From Lachnospiraceae bacterium KM106-2 (lineage in GTDB: Bacteria; Bacillota; Clostridia; Lachnospirales; Lachnospiraceae): a stretch of DNA of 64,000 nucleotides. The stretch is from assembly GCA_009731425.1 (NCBI GenBank), contig AP018794.1, positions 496,001 through 560,000 of the forward strand, given 5' to 3'. Positions 41,908 through 50,915 of the stretch are shown here, piece by piece (position 1 is the stretch's first letter; the number at the start of each line of letters is the position of its first letter). The position numbers were made by a program, and so were the translations under genes. The notes beneath the pieces were generated by a model. That model did no database searches. It was not told the origin of the DNA and was given only the letters and a program-made list of their open reading frames with translations.

Positions 41908-43077
41908 ATGAAAAAGACACCAAAGCAAGCATTGATCTTAAGCATCTGTATGATCTTATTGATCGTAGGGTTATATGATGGAAGAGTAAATGCAAGTACA
42001 GAACTAAGTAAACCAACATTAAAGATTACACAAAGAACGGCTACAACTGTAAAGTTATCGATCTCTAGCGTGAAAAATGCAGATGGTTATCAAATCTATC
42101 GTGCTGGAAGCAAAGATGGAACTTATCAGTTAGTTAAGACTACAAAGAAGACAAGCTTTGTTGACGAGGAACGTTCCGCCACAAAGAAATATTACTACAA
42201 AGTTAGAGCATACAAAAAGACAAAAAGTAAAAGAATCTACTCATCTTATTCATCTAAAAAAGGCTGTACAGCCACTCTTAAGAAACCTGCTAATTTCAAA
42301 GTGAGTCAGTCGACTGAGACAAAGATCAAGATCTCATACAAAAGTGTGGCAGATGCAACTTCTTATAAGATTTACCGTGCAACAAGCAAGAACGGTACTT
42401 ATCAACTAGTTAAGACTACTTCTAAGAAATCTTATACGGATTCCAAACTTACAACAGGTAAAACTTATTACTATAAAGTAAGAGCATATCAGAAGAAAAA
42501 TAGTATTCCTTACTATGGTGTATTTACAGCAAAGAAAGGAATCACATTAAAGAAAAAACCAATAGCATCAACACCTTCACCAGCGCCAACCAAAGCACCA
42601 ACAGTGACTCCGGCGCCAACCAAAATGCCAACAGCAACAAAAGTACCGACACCAACAAAAGTACCAGTTGCAACAGCAGTGCCAACGAAAGCGCCAACAA
42701 CATCGAATTCTGTTGTTAGTGAGATGCTTGCAAGCATTAATAAAGAACGAAACAGTCAGGGACTTTCTTCTTTGACAACGAATGATAACTTAAATGCAGC
42801 AGCAACGAAACGTGCCAAAGAGACAGTATCCTTGTTCTCTCATACGAGACCAGATGGTACAAGTGGTGTGACGGTTCTAAAAGAATACGGCATTAGCTAT
42901 CAGGCATGGGGCGAAAATATTGCATATGGTCAACGAAATGTGACAGAGGTAATGAATTCCTGGATGAATTCTAGCGGACACAGAGCTAATATTTTAAGTT
43001 CTAAATTCTCTAAAGTGGGAATTGGATGCTATGAAAACAATGGAACACTTTATTGGACACAGGTATTTATGAATTAG
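41908..43077 (+). CDS. Secreted CAP/SCP-domain protein with two FN3-like repeats
   Basis: A 389-residue exported protein. Signal peptide about residues 1-30; two similar repeats of about 85 residues (first with GYQIYRAGSKDGTYQLVK, second with SYKIYRATSKNGTYQLVK), each ending YYYKVRAY, which look like FN3 domains; a Pro/Thr/Ala-rich linker (about 210-265); and a C-terminal CAP (SCP/PR1/YkwD) domain (about 270-389) with the motifs INKERNSQGLSSL, LFSHTRPDG, WGENIAYG and SGHRANIL. CAP domains often occur in spore and wall proteins of Firmicutes. The start is clear (AGGAGG). A surface role is likely, substrate unknown. Confidence 0.85.
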   Translation: MKKTPKQALILSICMILLIVGLYDGRVNASTELSKPTLKITQRTATTVKLSISSVKNADGYQIYRAGSKDGTYQLVKTTKKTSFVDEERSATKKYYYKVRAYKKTKSKRIYSSYSSKKGCTATLKKPANFKVSQSTETKIKISYKSVADATSYKIYRATSKNGTYQLVKTTSKKSYTDSKLTTGKTYYYKVRAYQKKNSIPYYGVFTAKKGITLKKKPIASTPSPAPTKAPTVTPAPTKMPTATKVPTPTKVPVATAVPTKAPTTSNSVVSEMLASINKERNSQGLSSLTTNDNLNAAATKRAKETVSLFSHTRPDGTSGVTVLKEYGISYQAWGENIAYGQRNVTEVMNSWMNSSGHRANILSSKFSKVGIGCYENNGTLYWTQVFMN

Positions 43078-43092
43078 ATATTTTTAGATGAA

Positions 43093-43127
43093 AAGAGCCA
43101 CTCAAATTCTTTTTTTGAGTGGCTCTT
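43093..43127. terminator. Bidirectional terminator between the CAP gene and Fe-ADH
   Basis: AAGAGCCACTCAAA pairs with TTTGAGTGGCTCTT, a 14 bp perfect stem with loop TTCTTTT. Confidence 0.85.
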
Positions 43128-43146
43128 AGATTAATCGTTATGTATT

Positions 43147-44319
43147 TTAGAAGTCAACTTCTGTGCCATAGTAAATGGCTGTTAGAAGTTTTTCCATATC
43201 AGCAGGAGTAACTGGTCTTGGGTTAGATCCAGTACAAGCATCGCTGACAGCTAATTCAGCAATATGACTTACTTTTTCTTTGAATTCATCTTCGTTGATA
43301 CCAAATTCTTTTAATGTTTTTGGAATGCTAAGATGTTCATTAAAGCTGTCGATCTTATCGCAAAGTGCCATGACACATTCATGGTCGGAACCAGTGATAC
43401 CGATAGAATGAGCAATTGCAGCATAACGGGACTCATCAGCTTTTGCATTGAATTTAATTACATATGGAAGGTAGATTGCATTAGCACATCCATGAGGAAT
43501 ATGACCTGTTGAGAATGCAGCCCCTGTTTTATGTGCTAAGGAATGAACGATACCAAGTAATGCATTAGAGAATGCTTGTCCAGCAAGACATTGTGCTAAG
43601 TGCATTTGATCTCTTGCTTCCATATTTCCTTTGTAGGAATCTGGTAAGTATTCTACGACCATTTGGATTGCTTGAATTGCTAATGGATCTGTAAATGGAC
43701 TATGTAATGTAGATACATAAGCCTCAATAGCATGAGTTAAAGCATCCATACCAGTGTGTGCTGTTAATTTAGGAGGCATGGTTTCTGCCAGCTCAGGATC
43801 AACGATCGCAACATCTGGAGTAATATTAAAATCAGCTAATGGATATTTGATACCTTTTGCATAATCAGTAATGACTGAGAATGCAGTAACTTCTGTAGCA
43901 GTTCCCGAAGTAGAGGAGATTGCACAGAAATGAGCTTTCTTTCGTAATGTTGGGAATGAGAAAGGTGTGATAAGGTCTTCAAAGCTTGTTTCTGGATATT
44001 CATAAAATACCCACATTGCTTTGGCTGCATCGATTGGTGAGCCACCACCCATGGAAAGAATCCAGTCAGGTTCGAATTCACGCATCATTGCGGCACCTTT
44101 CATAACAGTTTCAACAGAAGGGTCTGGTTCTACGCCTTCGAATAATTTGGTTTCAATTCCTGCTTCCTTTAAGTATGCAAGAGCTTTATCAACAAATCCA
44201 AATCGTTTCATGGAACCACCACCAAGTACTAGAACGGCTTTCTTCCCTGTTAAGTCTTTTAGAGCTTCTAGAGCGCCTTTTCCATAATAGGTATCTCTAG
44301 GTAATGTAAATCGCATCAT
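43147..44319 (-). CDS. Iron-dependent alcohol dehydrogenase
   Basis: A 390-residue Fe-ADH. The NAD-binding turn is VLVLGGGSM, the nucleotide site SMGGGSPIDAAKAMW, and the metal ligands lie in TAHTGMDALTHAIEAYVST (Asp and first His) and ALLGIVHSLAHKTGAAFSTGHIPHGCANAI (remaining His residues). All are intact. Fe-ADHs reduce aldehydes during fermentation (butanol or ethanol formation). RBS AAGGAGG fits the first of two ATGs. The promoter is TTGCGT (44383-44388) and TATAAT (44360-44365). Solitary gene. Confidence 0.92.
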   Translation of the reverse strand: MMRFTLPRDTYYGKGALEALKDLTGKKAVLVLGGGSMKRFGFVDKALAYLKEAGIETKLFEGVEPDPSVETVMKGAAMMREFEPDWILSMGGGSPIDAAKAMWVFYEYPETSFEDLITPFSFPTLRKKAHFCAISSTSGTATEVTAFSVITDYAKGIKYPLADFNITPDVAIVDPELAETMPPKLTAHTGMDALTHAIEAYVSTLHSPFTDPLAIQAIQMVVEYLPDSYKGNMEARDQMHLAQCLAGQAFSNALLGIVHSLAHKTGAAFSTGHIPHGCANAIYLPYVIKFNAKADESRYAAIAHSIGITGSDHECVMALCDKIDSFNEHLSIPKTLKEFGINEDEFKEKVSHIAELAVSDACTGSNPRPVTPADMEKLLTAIYYGTEVDF

Positions 44320-44359
44320 AACAAAACCTCCTTATGTATTCATAGTTACTTCCAAATTC

Positions 44360-44388
44360 ATTATAGCAATGTTAAATAATTAACGCAA
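44360..44388 (-). promoter_or_regulatory. Promoter of the Fe-ADH gene
   Basis: On the minus strand TTGCGT (44383-44388) and TATAAT (44360-44365) are 17 bases apart. Confidence 0.7.
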
Positions 44389-44643
44389 CATTTGTTTATG
44401 GAAAATTTGACATAATGCAATATAAAGTTATTAATTATGCTAATAAATAAGACAATACATATAAAATAATGAAACGGATAAGAGGAAAATATGAGCTATA
44501 GCAAGAAAAATATACAAATATAGAAATACAAAAAATAACAGAATGACAAAAAACTATCAAAATAGATAGTTTTAATCATAGAATTCTTATGACTGAAATG
44601 TTACAATAAAGTAAATAAACAATTATAAAAATAGGTGATATTT
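44389..44643. other. AT-rich intergenic stretch
   Basis: No gene is supported here. The only structure is an 8-base inverted repeat AAACTATC/GATAGTTT with loop AAAATA (about 44551-44572). No clear promoter for the next gene was found. Confidence 0.5.
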
Positions 44644-46155
44644 GTGGAGAGTGAAAGCATTTACGAATTTATCAGACGGTCATATCGGAAGTATCCTGTA
44701 TTACCGTATTCGTTTCAAAACGTTTTAATTGATGGGAAAAATGATCTTCAGTATTATTTGTGGGGAAATGGGATTACCAAGTATCATCAGGAAAAGTGCT
44801 GTATGGATCTCATTCATTTATTGACGATAGCCCAGGAAAATAAGAAGGCATATGCAAAAGTGATCGAATATGTGATCAGTAATCCAGTTATCATGTATGC
44901 GGAATTCTTAGCTTATTACATACGAATGTATATTGAAAATGAGCAGTTAGATAGTGAAGAACTCTATCGAATCGGAGTAGTATTTGCTATGAAAAGTAAA
45001 AACTATGAAGTTGTAAAGCTTGGAATCATTATTCTAGGACAGTATGATGATAGTGTGGCGAAGAACCTAATTCGGATTTTGGGTCTGCATAGTGAATTTA
45101 CTCAGATCGCATTGGAATCCAGTAAGTACTTTGTGGATCGAAATGGATTTGCATTTGATCTATTATGTTCAACCAGTGGATATGGGAAGCTTTCGGCTCT
45201 GAATGCTTTTCATCCGGTCAATGAACATTTACAAAGATGGATGATGGAAGATGGTTATATAAATGAAATTACAAATGAACTATGTGCATGCAATTGTTTG
45301 AACAAAACGGAAATAATTATGTATTCCAAAAAGATTATTTTTTCAGAACAAACCTTTAGCAAATATTCTAGGCTATTGCTTTATGGCTTATCTCAAGGGG
45401 ATCGGGTGACTTTGAAGAATAGTATGAATCTGATCACGGCATATTTAAAGGCAGTGGATCTCTATGCAAAAAAATATGTTGATCTGGCAGCAATCTGTAT
45501 GATCTGTTATAATCTGAAAAAGTATCCTACTAAAATACAAGGGCAAGAAAAAGAAGATGACTATAGTCAAGAATGGATGGAAGTGCTTGCAGCATCTTGT
45601 CTTCCTTTGGTTGGCAAATTTCATGCGGATAAATTAGTGATCGCGGAAGTGAAAAAGGAGAAGTATCCCCTTTATGCTATGTTTGCTGTAATAGAAGTGT
45701 GTGGTCTATCATTGCCATTTGAGGTCTATGAGAAGCTATTACAAAGACATCCTTATGAGTTAGTGTTACTTGATTATCTGCTTGGAGAGAATGCAGATAA
45801 ATACTGGTATTCCGTTTATGAAGCGGTATATCCGGGGCTTCCACAGGAAGTATTTGAATATGAACCAATGTTACTTTATGATTTAAGAATGAATAAAAAA
45901 TATTGGCCGGATCTGTGGCTTTATTATTTATTATTAGAAATGAACCGCAGACAATTTGGAGAAGAAACATTATTATATGCTTGTCTAAAGGCAAGATATC
46001 AAGAGAATCGAAGACAGGCGATGATCATGTTGAAAAATCATATGGAGTATATGGATGATCAGATGAGAGCATACTTAAGGGTTCGTGAAGAAGAAGAGAC
46101 CGACTGTCATTTGAAAGATGAAATTAGTCAGATTATCCGTCCCGCAAATGGTTAG
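44644..46155 (+). CDS. Large helical protein of unknown function
   Basis: A 503-residue cytosolic protein without signal peptide or membrane segment. It is almost all alpha-helical by composition, with repeated segments (for example EVVKLGIIILGQYDDSVAKN and FTQIALESSKYFVDRNGFAF) that could be HEAT/TPR-like, but no repeat could be aligned with confidence. Start: GTG at 44644 preferred, with AGGTGAT just upstream; GTG 44635 overlaps that site. It is followed by AlaX 38 bases later and probably shares its transcript. No family recognised; it could be a scaffold protein. Confidence 0.55.
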   Translation: MESESIYEFIRRSYRKYPVLPYSFQNVLIDGKNDLQYYLWGNGITKYHQEKCCMDLIHLLTIAQENKKAYAKVIEYVISNPVIMYAEFLAYYIRMYIENEQLDSEELYRIGVVFAMKSKNYEVVKLGIIILGQYDDSVAKNLIRILGLHSEFTQIALESSKYFVDRNGFAFDLLCSTSGYGKLSALNAFHPVNEHLQRWMMEDGYINEITNELCACNCLNKTEIIMYSKKIIFSEQTFSKYSRLLLYGLSQGDRVTLKNSMNLITAYLKAVDLYAKKYVDLAAICMICYNLKKYPTKIQGQEKEDDYSQEWMEVLAASCLPLVGKFHADKLVIAEVKKEKYPLYAMFAVIEVCGLSLPFEVYEKLLQRHPYELVLLDYLLGENADKYWYSVYEAVYPGLPQEVFEYEPMLLYDLRMNKKYWPDLWLYYLLLEMNRRQFGEETLLYACLKARYQENRRQAMIMLKNHMEYMDDQMRAYLRVREEEETDCHLKDEISQIIRPANG

Positions 46156-46193
46156 AATGTATAAAATAAAGTAAGAGTGAAGAGAGTGAAGAA

Positions 46194-47354
46194 ATGACGA
46201 AGAAATTATATTATGAAAATGCATATGAGAAAGAATGTAGAGCAACGGTTGTGGGTTGTGAGAAAAAAGAATCAGGCTATGAAATCATTTTAGATCAAAC
46301 AATCTTTTATCCAGAAGGAGGAGGTCAGCCATCAGATATTGGAACACTTAAGTTAGAAAATGGCGAAGTCCTTCAAGTCAGTTATGTTTTTGAAAAAGGT
46401 GAGGATGTCTGCCATGTCACTGATGGTTTTGTGTCAGCAGGAAGTCAGGTGACTTGCTTAATTGATTGGAAAAGACGTTATCATAATATGCAGCAACATT
46501 CCGGCGAACATATATTATCGGGATTAATTCATGAAAGATTTGGATATGACAATGTCGGTTTTCATATGGGAACAGATATGGTCACTGTAGATTTTAATGG
46601 AGTTATCCCAGAGAAAGATCTGAAAGAATTAGAAGCTCGTGCCAATGAGATCATTTATGAAAATTCGCTGACGAAAGTAACCTATCCATCAAAAGAGGAA
46701 TTAGACAGTTTAGAATATCGAAGTAAGAAAGAGTTGACAGGACAGGTTCGTATCGTTGGATTTGATCATGCGGATATCTGTGCTTGTTGTGGTACTCACG
46801 TAAAGAGAACCGGTGAGATCGGAGTGATCAAAGTATTAAGCAGCATGAACTATAAGGGTGGAACAAGATTCTTTATGTTATCCGGAGAAGAAGCTTATCA
46901 AGATTATGTAAATAAGAATGAGAGCTTACTGACGTTATCAAGAAAATTATCGGCAAAGCCAGAATTAGTAGTAGAAGCAGTAGATAAGCTACAGCAGGAG
47001 CTGAAAGAGAAAAAAGAGCAGATGAATACGCTCTATCAACAGCTCTTTACAAGTAAGGCAGCAGCGATTACGGATAAAAAGGTGATCTTGTTTGAAGAAG
47101 GTCTTAATATGAAGCAGATCAGAGACTTTGTAAACTTACTTATGGAAAAATGTGAATTTGCAATGGTGGTTTCCGAGACAGCAAAAGATACCTATCAGTT
47201 TACGGCAGCAGCCAATGAACTTGATATGAAAGTGATCAGCAAGCAGTTAAATGAAGTCTTTTCGGGAAAAGGCGGAGGAAATAATAAGATGATCCAAGGT
47301 ACTTTATATGGTGAGATGTCTGCAATCAAAGAAAAAGTAGAAGAATTAATATAG
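46194..47354 (+). CDS. Alanyl-tRNA editing protein AlaX-L type
   Basis: A 386-residue protein that hydrolyses mischarged tRNA. The zinc site motifs are QQHSGEHILSGLIHERFG (HxxxH) and ICACCGTHVKRTGEIGVIK (Cys and His), as in the editing domain of AlaRS. A C-terminal domain of about 140 residues resembles the DHHA1 part of long AlaX (FSGKGGGNNKMIQG). AlaX clears Ser or Gly from tRNA-Ala. The ATG follows GAAGAGAGTGAAGAA; no unusual feature otherwise. The domain order and length fit AlaX-L. Confidence 0.9.
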   Translation: MTKKLYYENAYEKECRATVVGCEKKESGYEIILDQTIFYPEGGGQPSDIGTLKLENGEVLQVSYVFEKGEDVCHVTDGFVSAGSQVTCLIDWKRRYHNMQQHSGEHILSGLIHERFGYDNVGFHMGTDMVTVDFNGVIPEKDLKELEARANEIIYENSLTKVTYPSKEELDSLEYRSKKELTGQVRIVGFDHADICACCGTHVKRTGEIGVIKVLSSMNYKGGTRFFMLSGEEAYQDYVNKNESLLTLSRKLSAKPELVVEAVDKLQQELKEKKEQMNTLYQQLFTSKAAAITDKKVILFEEGLNMKQIRDFVNLLMEKCEFAMVVSETAKDTYQFTAAANELDMKVISKQLNEVFSGKGGGNNKMIQGTLYGEMSAIKEKVEELI

Positions 47355-47387
47355 GCTGCCAACTAAAGTTAACAGCCTAAGAAAATT

Positions 47388-47420
47388 AGAAAGCTGGACG
47401 GAGACGTTCAGCTTTCTTTT
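47388..47420. terminator. Terminator between AlaX and the PRTase-like gene
   Basis: AGAAAGCTG(G)ACG pairs with CGT(T)CAGCTTTCT around GAGA, followed by TTTT on one side. An extra hairpin, TAGGCTG/CAGCCTA, lies just upstream. The stem overlaps the 3' end of the PRTase-like gene. Confidence 0.75.
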
Positions 47421-48070
47421 ACGTGGTCTTTATAAGAGGTAAAACCATAACTATTTACAATAGCATCAATTTTTTCGCCTCGTTTACAAAGTTCGCATTC
47501 GTCGTGCTGGTACATTTTATAGTCAGGTAAGTCCTTAGTCGTAAAGACTGAGTGAATCGGTCTTCCATCAACAGAATCAATTGCGCTGAAGATCGAGGAG
47601 ATACCGCTAATGATACCACCGTAGTATTCGATGCATTCCAGACTCTTTTGAATGGTTTTGCCAGTTGTAGTAGAAGCAACTAGTAATAGAATATGTTTGC
47701 CCCGAACCATCGGTTGAATGTTATCCCGAAAGATCAACTGTCCATTTGTTTTCACTTCTGGTGTGATAATATAAATGGTTTGATGTTGATTCATGGACAT
47801 GATTCCTACGCTATTAAGTTCTTCTGCCAGATAGGCACCGATGATATCGCAGCCATCCATACACACGATCGTATCCACATAGGTACTTGTTATGTACTCT
47901 TTACTAATGATCTTTGCGATCGATCTTGCTTCGCTTTGTCGTACTTTTAATGTAGTCATATCGATGTAATAGTTAATGTGGGAATGTGTCGTTGCAAAAT
48001 GCCCCTCAGTTACTCGCAGAGCGAACTTATGATTAAAATGGGAATAAAGCTTAATCTCTTTGTTTTGCAT
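47408..48070 (-). CDS. Phosphoribosyltransferase-like protein with altered PRPP loop
   Basis: A 220-residue protein resembling type I phosphoribosyltransferases such as orotate PRTase. The typical core is VDTIVCMDGCDIIGAYLAEEL (about residues 64-84) and GKHILLLVASTTTGKTIQKSL (about 126-147). In genuine PRTases the last is four hydrophobics, two acidic residues, then TTGxT; here the acidic pair is replaced by Val-Ala, so PRPP and Mg2+ binding may be lost. The C-terminus has a CELCKRGEKID segment resembling a Cys pair. It could be a regulator or a sequence-divergent enzyme. RBS AGGAGG supports the start. Confidence 0.65.
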   Translation of the reverse strand: MQNKEIKLYSHFNHKFALRVTEGHFATTHSHINYYIDMTTLKVRQSEARSIAKIISKEYITSTYVDTIVCMDGCDIIGAYLAEELNSVGIMSMNQHQTIYIITPEVKTNGQLIFRDNIQPMVRGKHILLLVASTTTGKTIQKSLECIEYYGGIISGISSIFSAIDSVDGRPIHSVFTTKDLPDYKMYQHDECELCKRGEKIDAIVNSYGFTSYKDHVKES

Positions 48071-48237
48071 AATAACTTACCTCCTATCCATTAATTTACA
48101 ATTCCATCATACAACAAATGGTTAAATTTTACAATAAAGAACAGAACAAATATTTGTTTTCTATACAAATTGAATAAAGGATTTTAAAACTTGTCGATAT
48201 ATGATAAAATACAAAAAAATGCATTATAGGAGGAGTT

Positions 48238-49158
48238 ATGAAATATATTCAGTTATCAAACACAAAAGAAGTGGTATCGAATATTGTAATGGGTTGTATG
48301 CGAATCAATCAATTATCGGTAGAAGAGATCAATCATTTGATCAATACCGCATTAGAGCGTGGAGTTAATTACTTTGATCATGCAGATATCTATGGCGGTG
48401 GAGAATGCGAGACATTATTCGGAAAGGCATTTGATCTCAAATCAGTAAAACGAGAGAAGATGTTGATTCAGAGTAAATGTGGCATCCGTAATGGATATTA
48501 TGATTTATCAAAGGACTATATCGTATCCAGTGTAGATGGTATTTTGAATCGATTAAATACTGACTATCTGGATGTATTGTTATTACACCGTCCAGATGCC
48601 TTAATGGATCCGGAAGAGATTGCAGATGCATTCTCCAGCTTGAAAGCTAATGGTAAAGTACGTTATTTTGGTGTGTCCAACTTTACAAAAGATCAGATTG
48701 AACTATTACAGAATCATTGTTCTATGAAAATCATCATTAACCAAGTACAATTTAGTGCAGCTCATACGTATCTTATTGATTCAGGTATGGCATTTAACAT
48801 GGGAAATGAACAAAGCGTTAATCGTGGTGGTTCTACATTAGATTACTGCAGACTCAATAATGTAACGATGCAGGCTTGGTCACCTTTCCAGAAAGGAATG
48901 TTTGAAGGAGTATTTTTAAATGATCATGACAAGTATGCGAAATTAAATGAAGTGATCGATCGTTTGGCAAAGAAATATAATGTAACCAACTCAACGATCG
49001 CAGTAGCCTTTATTACAAGACATCCAGCGAATATGCAGGTTGTGCTTGGAACGACTAATGCAAATCGTTTTAAAGAGTGCGTGAAAGGATCCTCTTTGGC
49101 ATTGACGAGAGAAGAATGGTATGAGATTTACCGAGCAGCAGGAAAACTCATACCATAA
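48238..49158 (+). CDS. Aldo/keto reductase
   Basis: A 306-residue NADPH-dependent reductase with the TIM-barrel motifs GVNYFDHADIYGGGECETLF (catalytic Asp/Tyr), KREKMLIQSKCGI (catalytic Lys), DVLLLHRPDALMDPEEIA (catalytic His) and, near the C-terminus, AFITRHPANMQVVLGTT for the cofactor. It belongs to the YdhF-like group of oxidoreductases. No substrate can be given. RBS TAGGAGGAG before ATG. Converges on the SDR gene with three bases between stops and no terminator visible. Confidence 0.9.
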   Translation: MKYIQLSNTKEVVSNIVMGCMRINQLSVEEINHLINTALERGVNYFDHADIYGGGECETLFGKAFDLKSVKREKMLIQSKCGIRNGYYDLSKDYIVSSVDGILNRLNTDYLDVLLLHRPDALMDPEEIADAFSSLKANGKVRYFGVSNFTKDQIELLQNHCSMKIIINQVQFSAAHTYLIDSGMAFNMGNEQSVNRGGSTLDYCRLNNVTMQAWSPFQKGMFEGVFLNDHDKYAKLNEVIDRLAKKYNVTNSTIAVAFITRHPANMQVVLGTTNANRFKECVKGSSLALTREEWYEIYRAAGKLIP

Positions 49159-49161
49159 GAA

Positions 49162-49854
49162 TTATTTACGACGGATCTGATGTTTTTGTGGCTGTAATGT
49201 GATCTCGCTGAGTACAAGACCGTCTCTGCTTGTAATGGCATAGCAGACAGCATCAGCAACTTCGTCAGGAAGAAGATAAGAGTCGTAAGAGTCTCCTTCT
49301 GAAAAGTTAGAATGATCATAAAAATTAGTCTTTGTCATATCAGGAAGTATGGAAGTGACCTTCACACCGTACTTCCTGATTTCTTGAAATAAGCTTTTTG
49401 AAAAGCTCAGCATTCCTGCTTTTGTTGCTCCATAAGCACAGCCATGTGGATTACATTGTGCGGCAGTGATCGACTCAATGTTGATGATCTGACCATGATC
49501 TTCTTTTAACATCCGAAGAAATTGATTGACTAAGATAAGTGGTGCCTCTAGATTGGTAGCTACCATGGCATGGATTTTAGCTGGGTTAAGTTCTTCATGA
49601 AGACCGAAGTAACCGATACCTGCATTATTGATCAGCAGATCGATCTCATATTCCCCTTTGATCTTATGAATTACAGCAAGTAATTGCTTTTGGTCGGTTA
49701 AGTCGCAGATCAGAGGAATGAAGTTATCTGATGTGATCGAGCAATTCTCATAGTTTCTAGCAAGGGAGATACAAGTGTATCCCTTCTCAATCAGTCGTCT
49801 CGCGACAGCTTCTCCAATTCCTTTTGAAGCTCCGGTAATTAATGCCGTTTTCAT
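49162..49854 (-). CDS. Short-chain dehydrogenase/reductase
   Basis: A 230-residue SDR. Nucleotide site TALITGASKGIGEAVARRL at the N-terminus, LLINNAGIGYFG (NNAG motif), the active-site Ser in INIESITAAQC and YGATKAGMLSFSKSL (YxxxK) at about residues 141-145. The enzyme acts on an unknown carbonyl or hydroxyl compound with NAD(P)H. It overlaps the SPL-like gene by the ATGA arrangement, thus is co-translated with it as the last gene of a four-gene operon. Confidence 0.88.
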   Translation of the reverse strand: MKTALITGASKGIGEAVARRLIEKGYTCISLARNYENCSITSDNFIPLICDLTDQKQLLAVIHKIKGEYEIDLLINNAGIGYFGLHEELNPAKIHAMVATNLEAPLILVNQFLRMLKEDHGQIINIESITAAQCNPHGCAYGATKAGMLSFSKSLFQEIRKYGVKVTSILPDMTKTNFYDHSNFSEGDSYDSYLLPDEVADAVCYAITSRDGLVLSEITLQPQKHQIRRK

Positions 49855-50915
49855 TTCGTTTCTTCCTCCCAGATATAGATATTATTTTTATTTGTATATG
49901 TAAGTAGTTTCTCTTTCAGAAAAGTAGTCATCTCTTTGGACAGCTCAAGCTTGTAATGACAGACACCGTGATCATTTTCATAGGGATAGTGTGCGATGAG
50001 GGAATTCGGCTCTGCTTTTTGCATCGCTTTTAGATAGCAGCTTGCAATTCGAAAGATGCCGATACTAAAGTCACGTATCCTAGACAGATCAATTTGCACT
50101 GAAACATCCTGAATGAACTTTTCATAGACAGCTTTCCAATCAGAACGATAGATCATAGGATCAAAGCAAAGACGCACGGGATAAGACGCTGCTAATGCTT
50201 GATTAATACAAGCGATCCGATGAGAAAGAGAAGGAGTCTTTCGTTCGTGAGCTATCTGGATCGTATCGGGACTAAGTGTCCAAGCTAAGATAAAACGATC
50301 ACAAGGAGCTAGTTGGTCTAGAAAATGAAAGTTTGCACTCTTTGTCCGAAGTTCCACAGTAAGATCTTTATGTGACCGAACAAAGGCAAGCCATTTTGCT
50401 ACATAACCATGAATCGATTCGAGGGCTAATAGATCGGTATCATAGGAGATACAAAGATAAACCGGGTGTCTTAATAACAGCTGCTCGATTTCTTGAAAGT
50501 AATCCTCTAAATTGATAAATAGAACCAGATTTGCACTGGGGTACATCCCTTGAAGATAGCAGTACTCACAATCATAAATGCAGTTCATCATCAGTGAAGT
50601 ATAATAAAAATAGGTTTCTCCAAAACTTTGGCAGACAGGTGCGCCTGGATAAAGAAGCTGGCCTTCCTTTTTAGCAAGGATCAGATTCATGTGCTGCTTT
50701 TGGAGACGATAATTCTGGTGAGGACGATTAAAGAGGTCCTTGTAATGATCAATGTAAATAGTAGAGGCATGTGGAAATTTCTGCAGAATTTGTTTTGTCT
50801 GTAAGTCATTTGCAATCTTCTTTTCAATATAAATATGAGTGAAGTTAGAGGGAGCAGATGGAGTTAAGTAACTGTTCAAGATAATATTTCCCTTCTTTCT
50901 TTGAATGACATCCAT
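49851..50915 (-). CDS. Radical SAM protein related to spore photoproduct lyase
   Basis: A 354-residue radical SAM enzyme. The cluster motif is CIYDCEYCYLQGMYPSANLV (CxxxCxxC about residues 114-121), with the Tyr-Leu-Gln sequence shared with spore photoproduct lyase (SPL), and ELRTKSANFHFL and ILAWTLSPD nearby, also in line with the SPL family. SPL repairs UV-induced thymine dimers in spores; this shorter protein may have a related or different role. The annotated start at 50915 overlaps the upstream gene by 71 bases; the TTG at 50879 with GAAGGG upstream is an alternative start. Co-transcribed with MFS, an unknown protein and SDR. Confidence 0.78.
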   Translation of the reverse strand: MDVIQRKKGNIILNSYLTPSAPSNFTHIYIEKKIANDLQTKQILQKFPHASTIYIDHYKDLFNRPHQNYRLQKQHMNLILAKKEGQLLYPGAPVCQSFGETYFYYTSLMMNCIYDCEYCYLQGMYPSANLVLFINLEDYFQEIEQLLLRHPVYLCISYDTDLLALESIHGYVAKWLAFVRSHKDLTVELRTKSANFHFLDQLAPCDRFILAWTLSPDTIQIAHERKTPSLSHRIACINQALAASYPVRLCFDPMIYRSDWKAVYEKFIQDVSVQIDLSRIRDFSIGIFRIASCYLKAMQKAEPNSLIAHYPYENDHGVCHYKLELSKEMTTFLKEKLLTYTNKNNIYIWEEETK

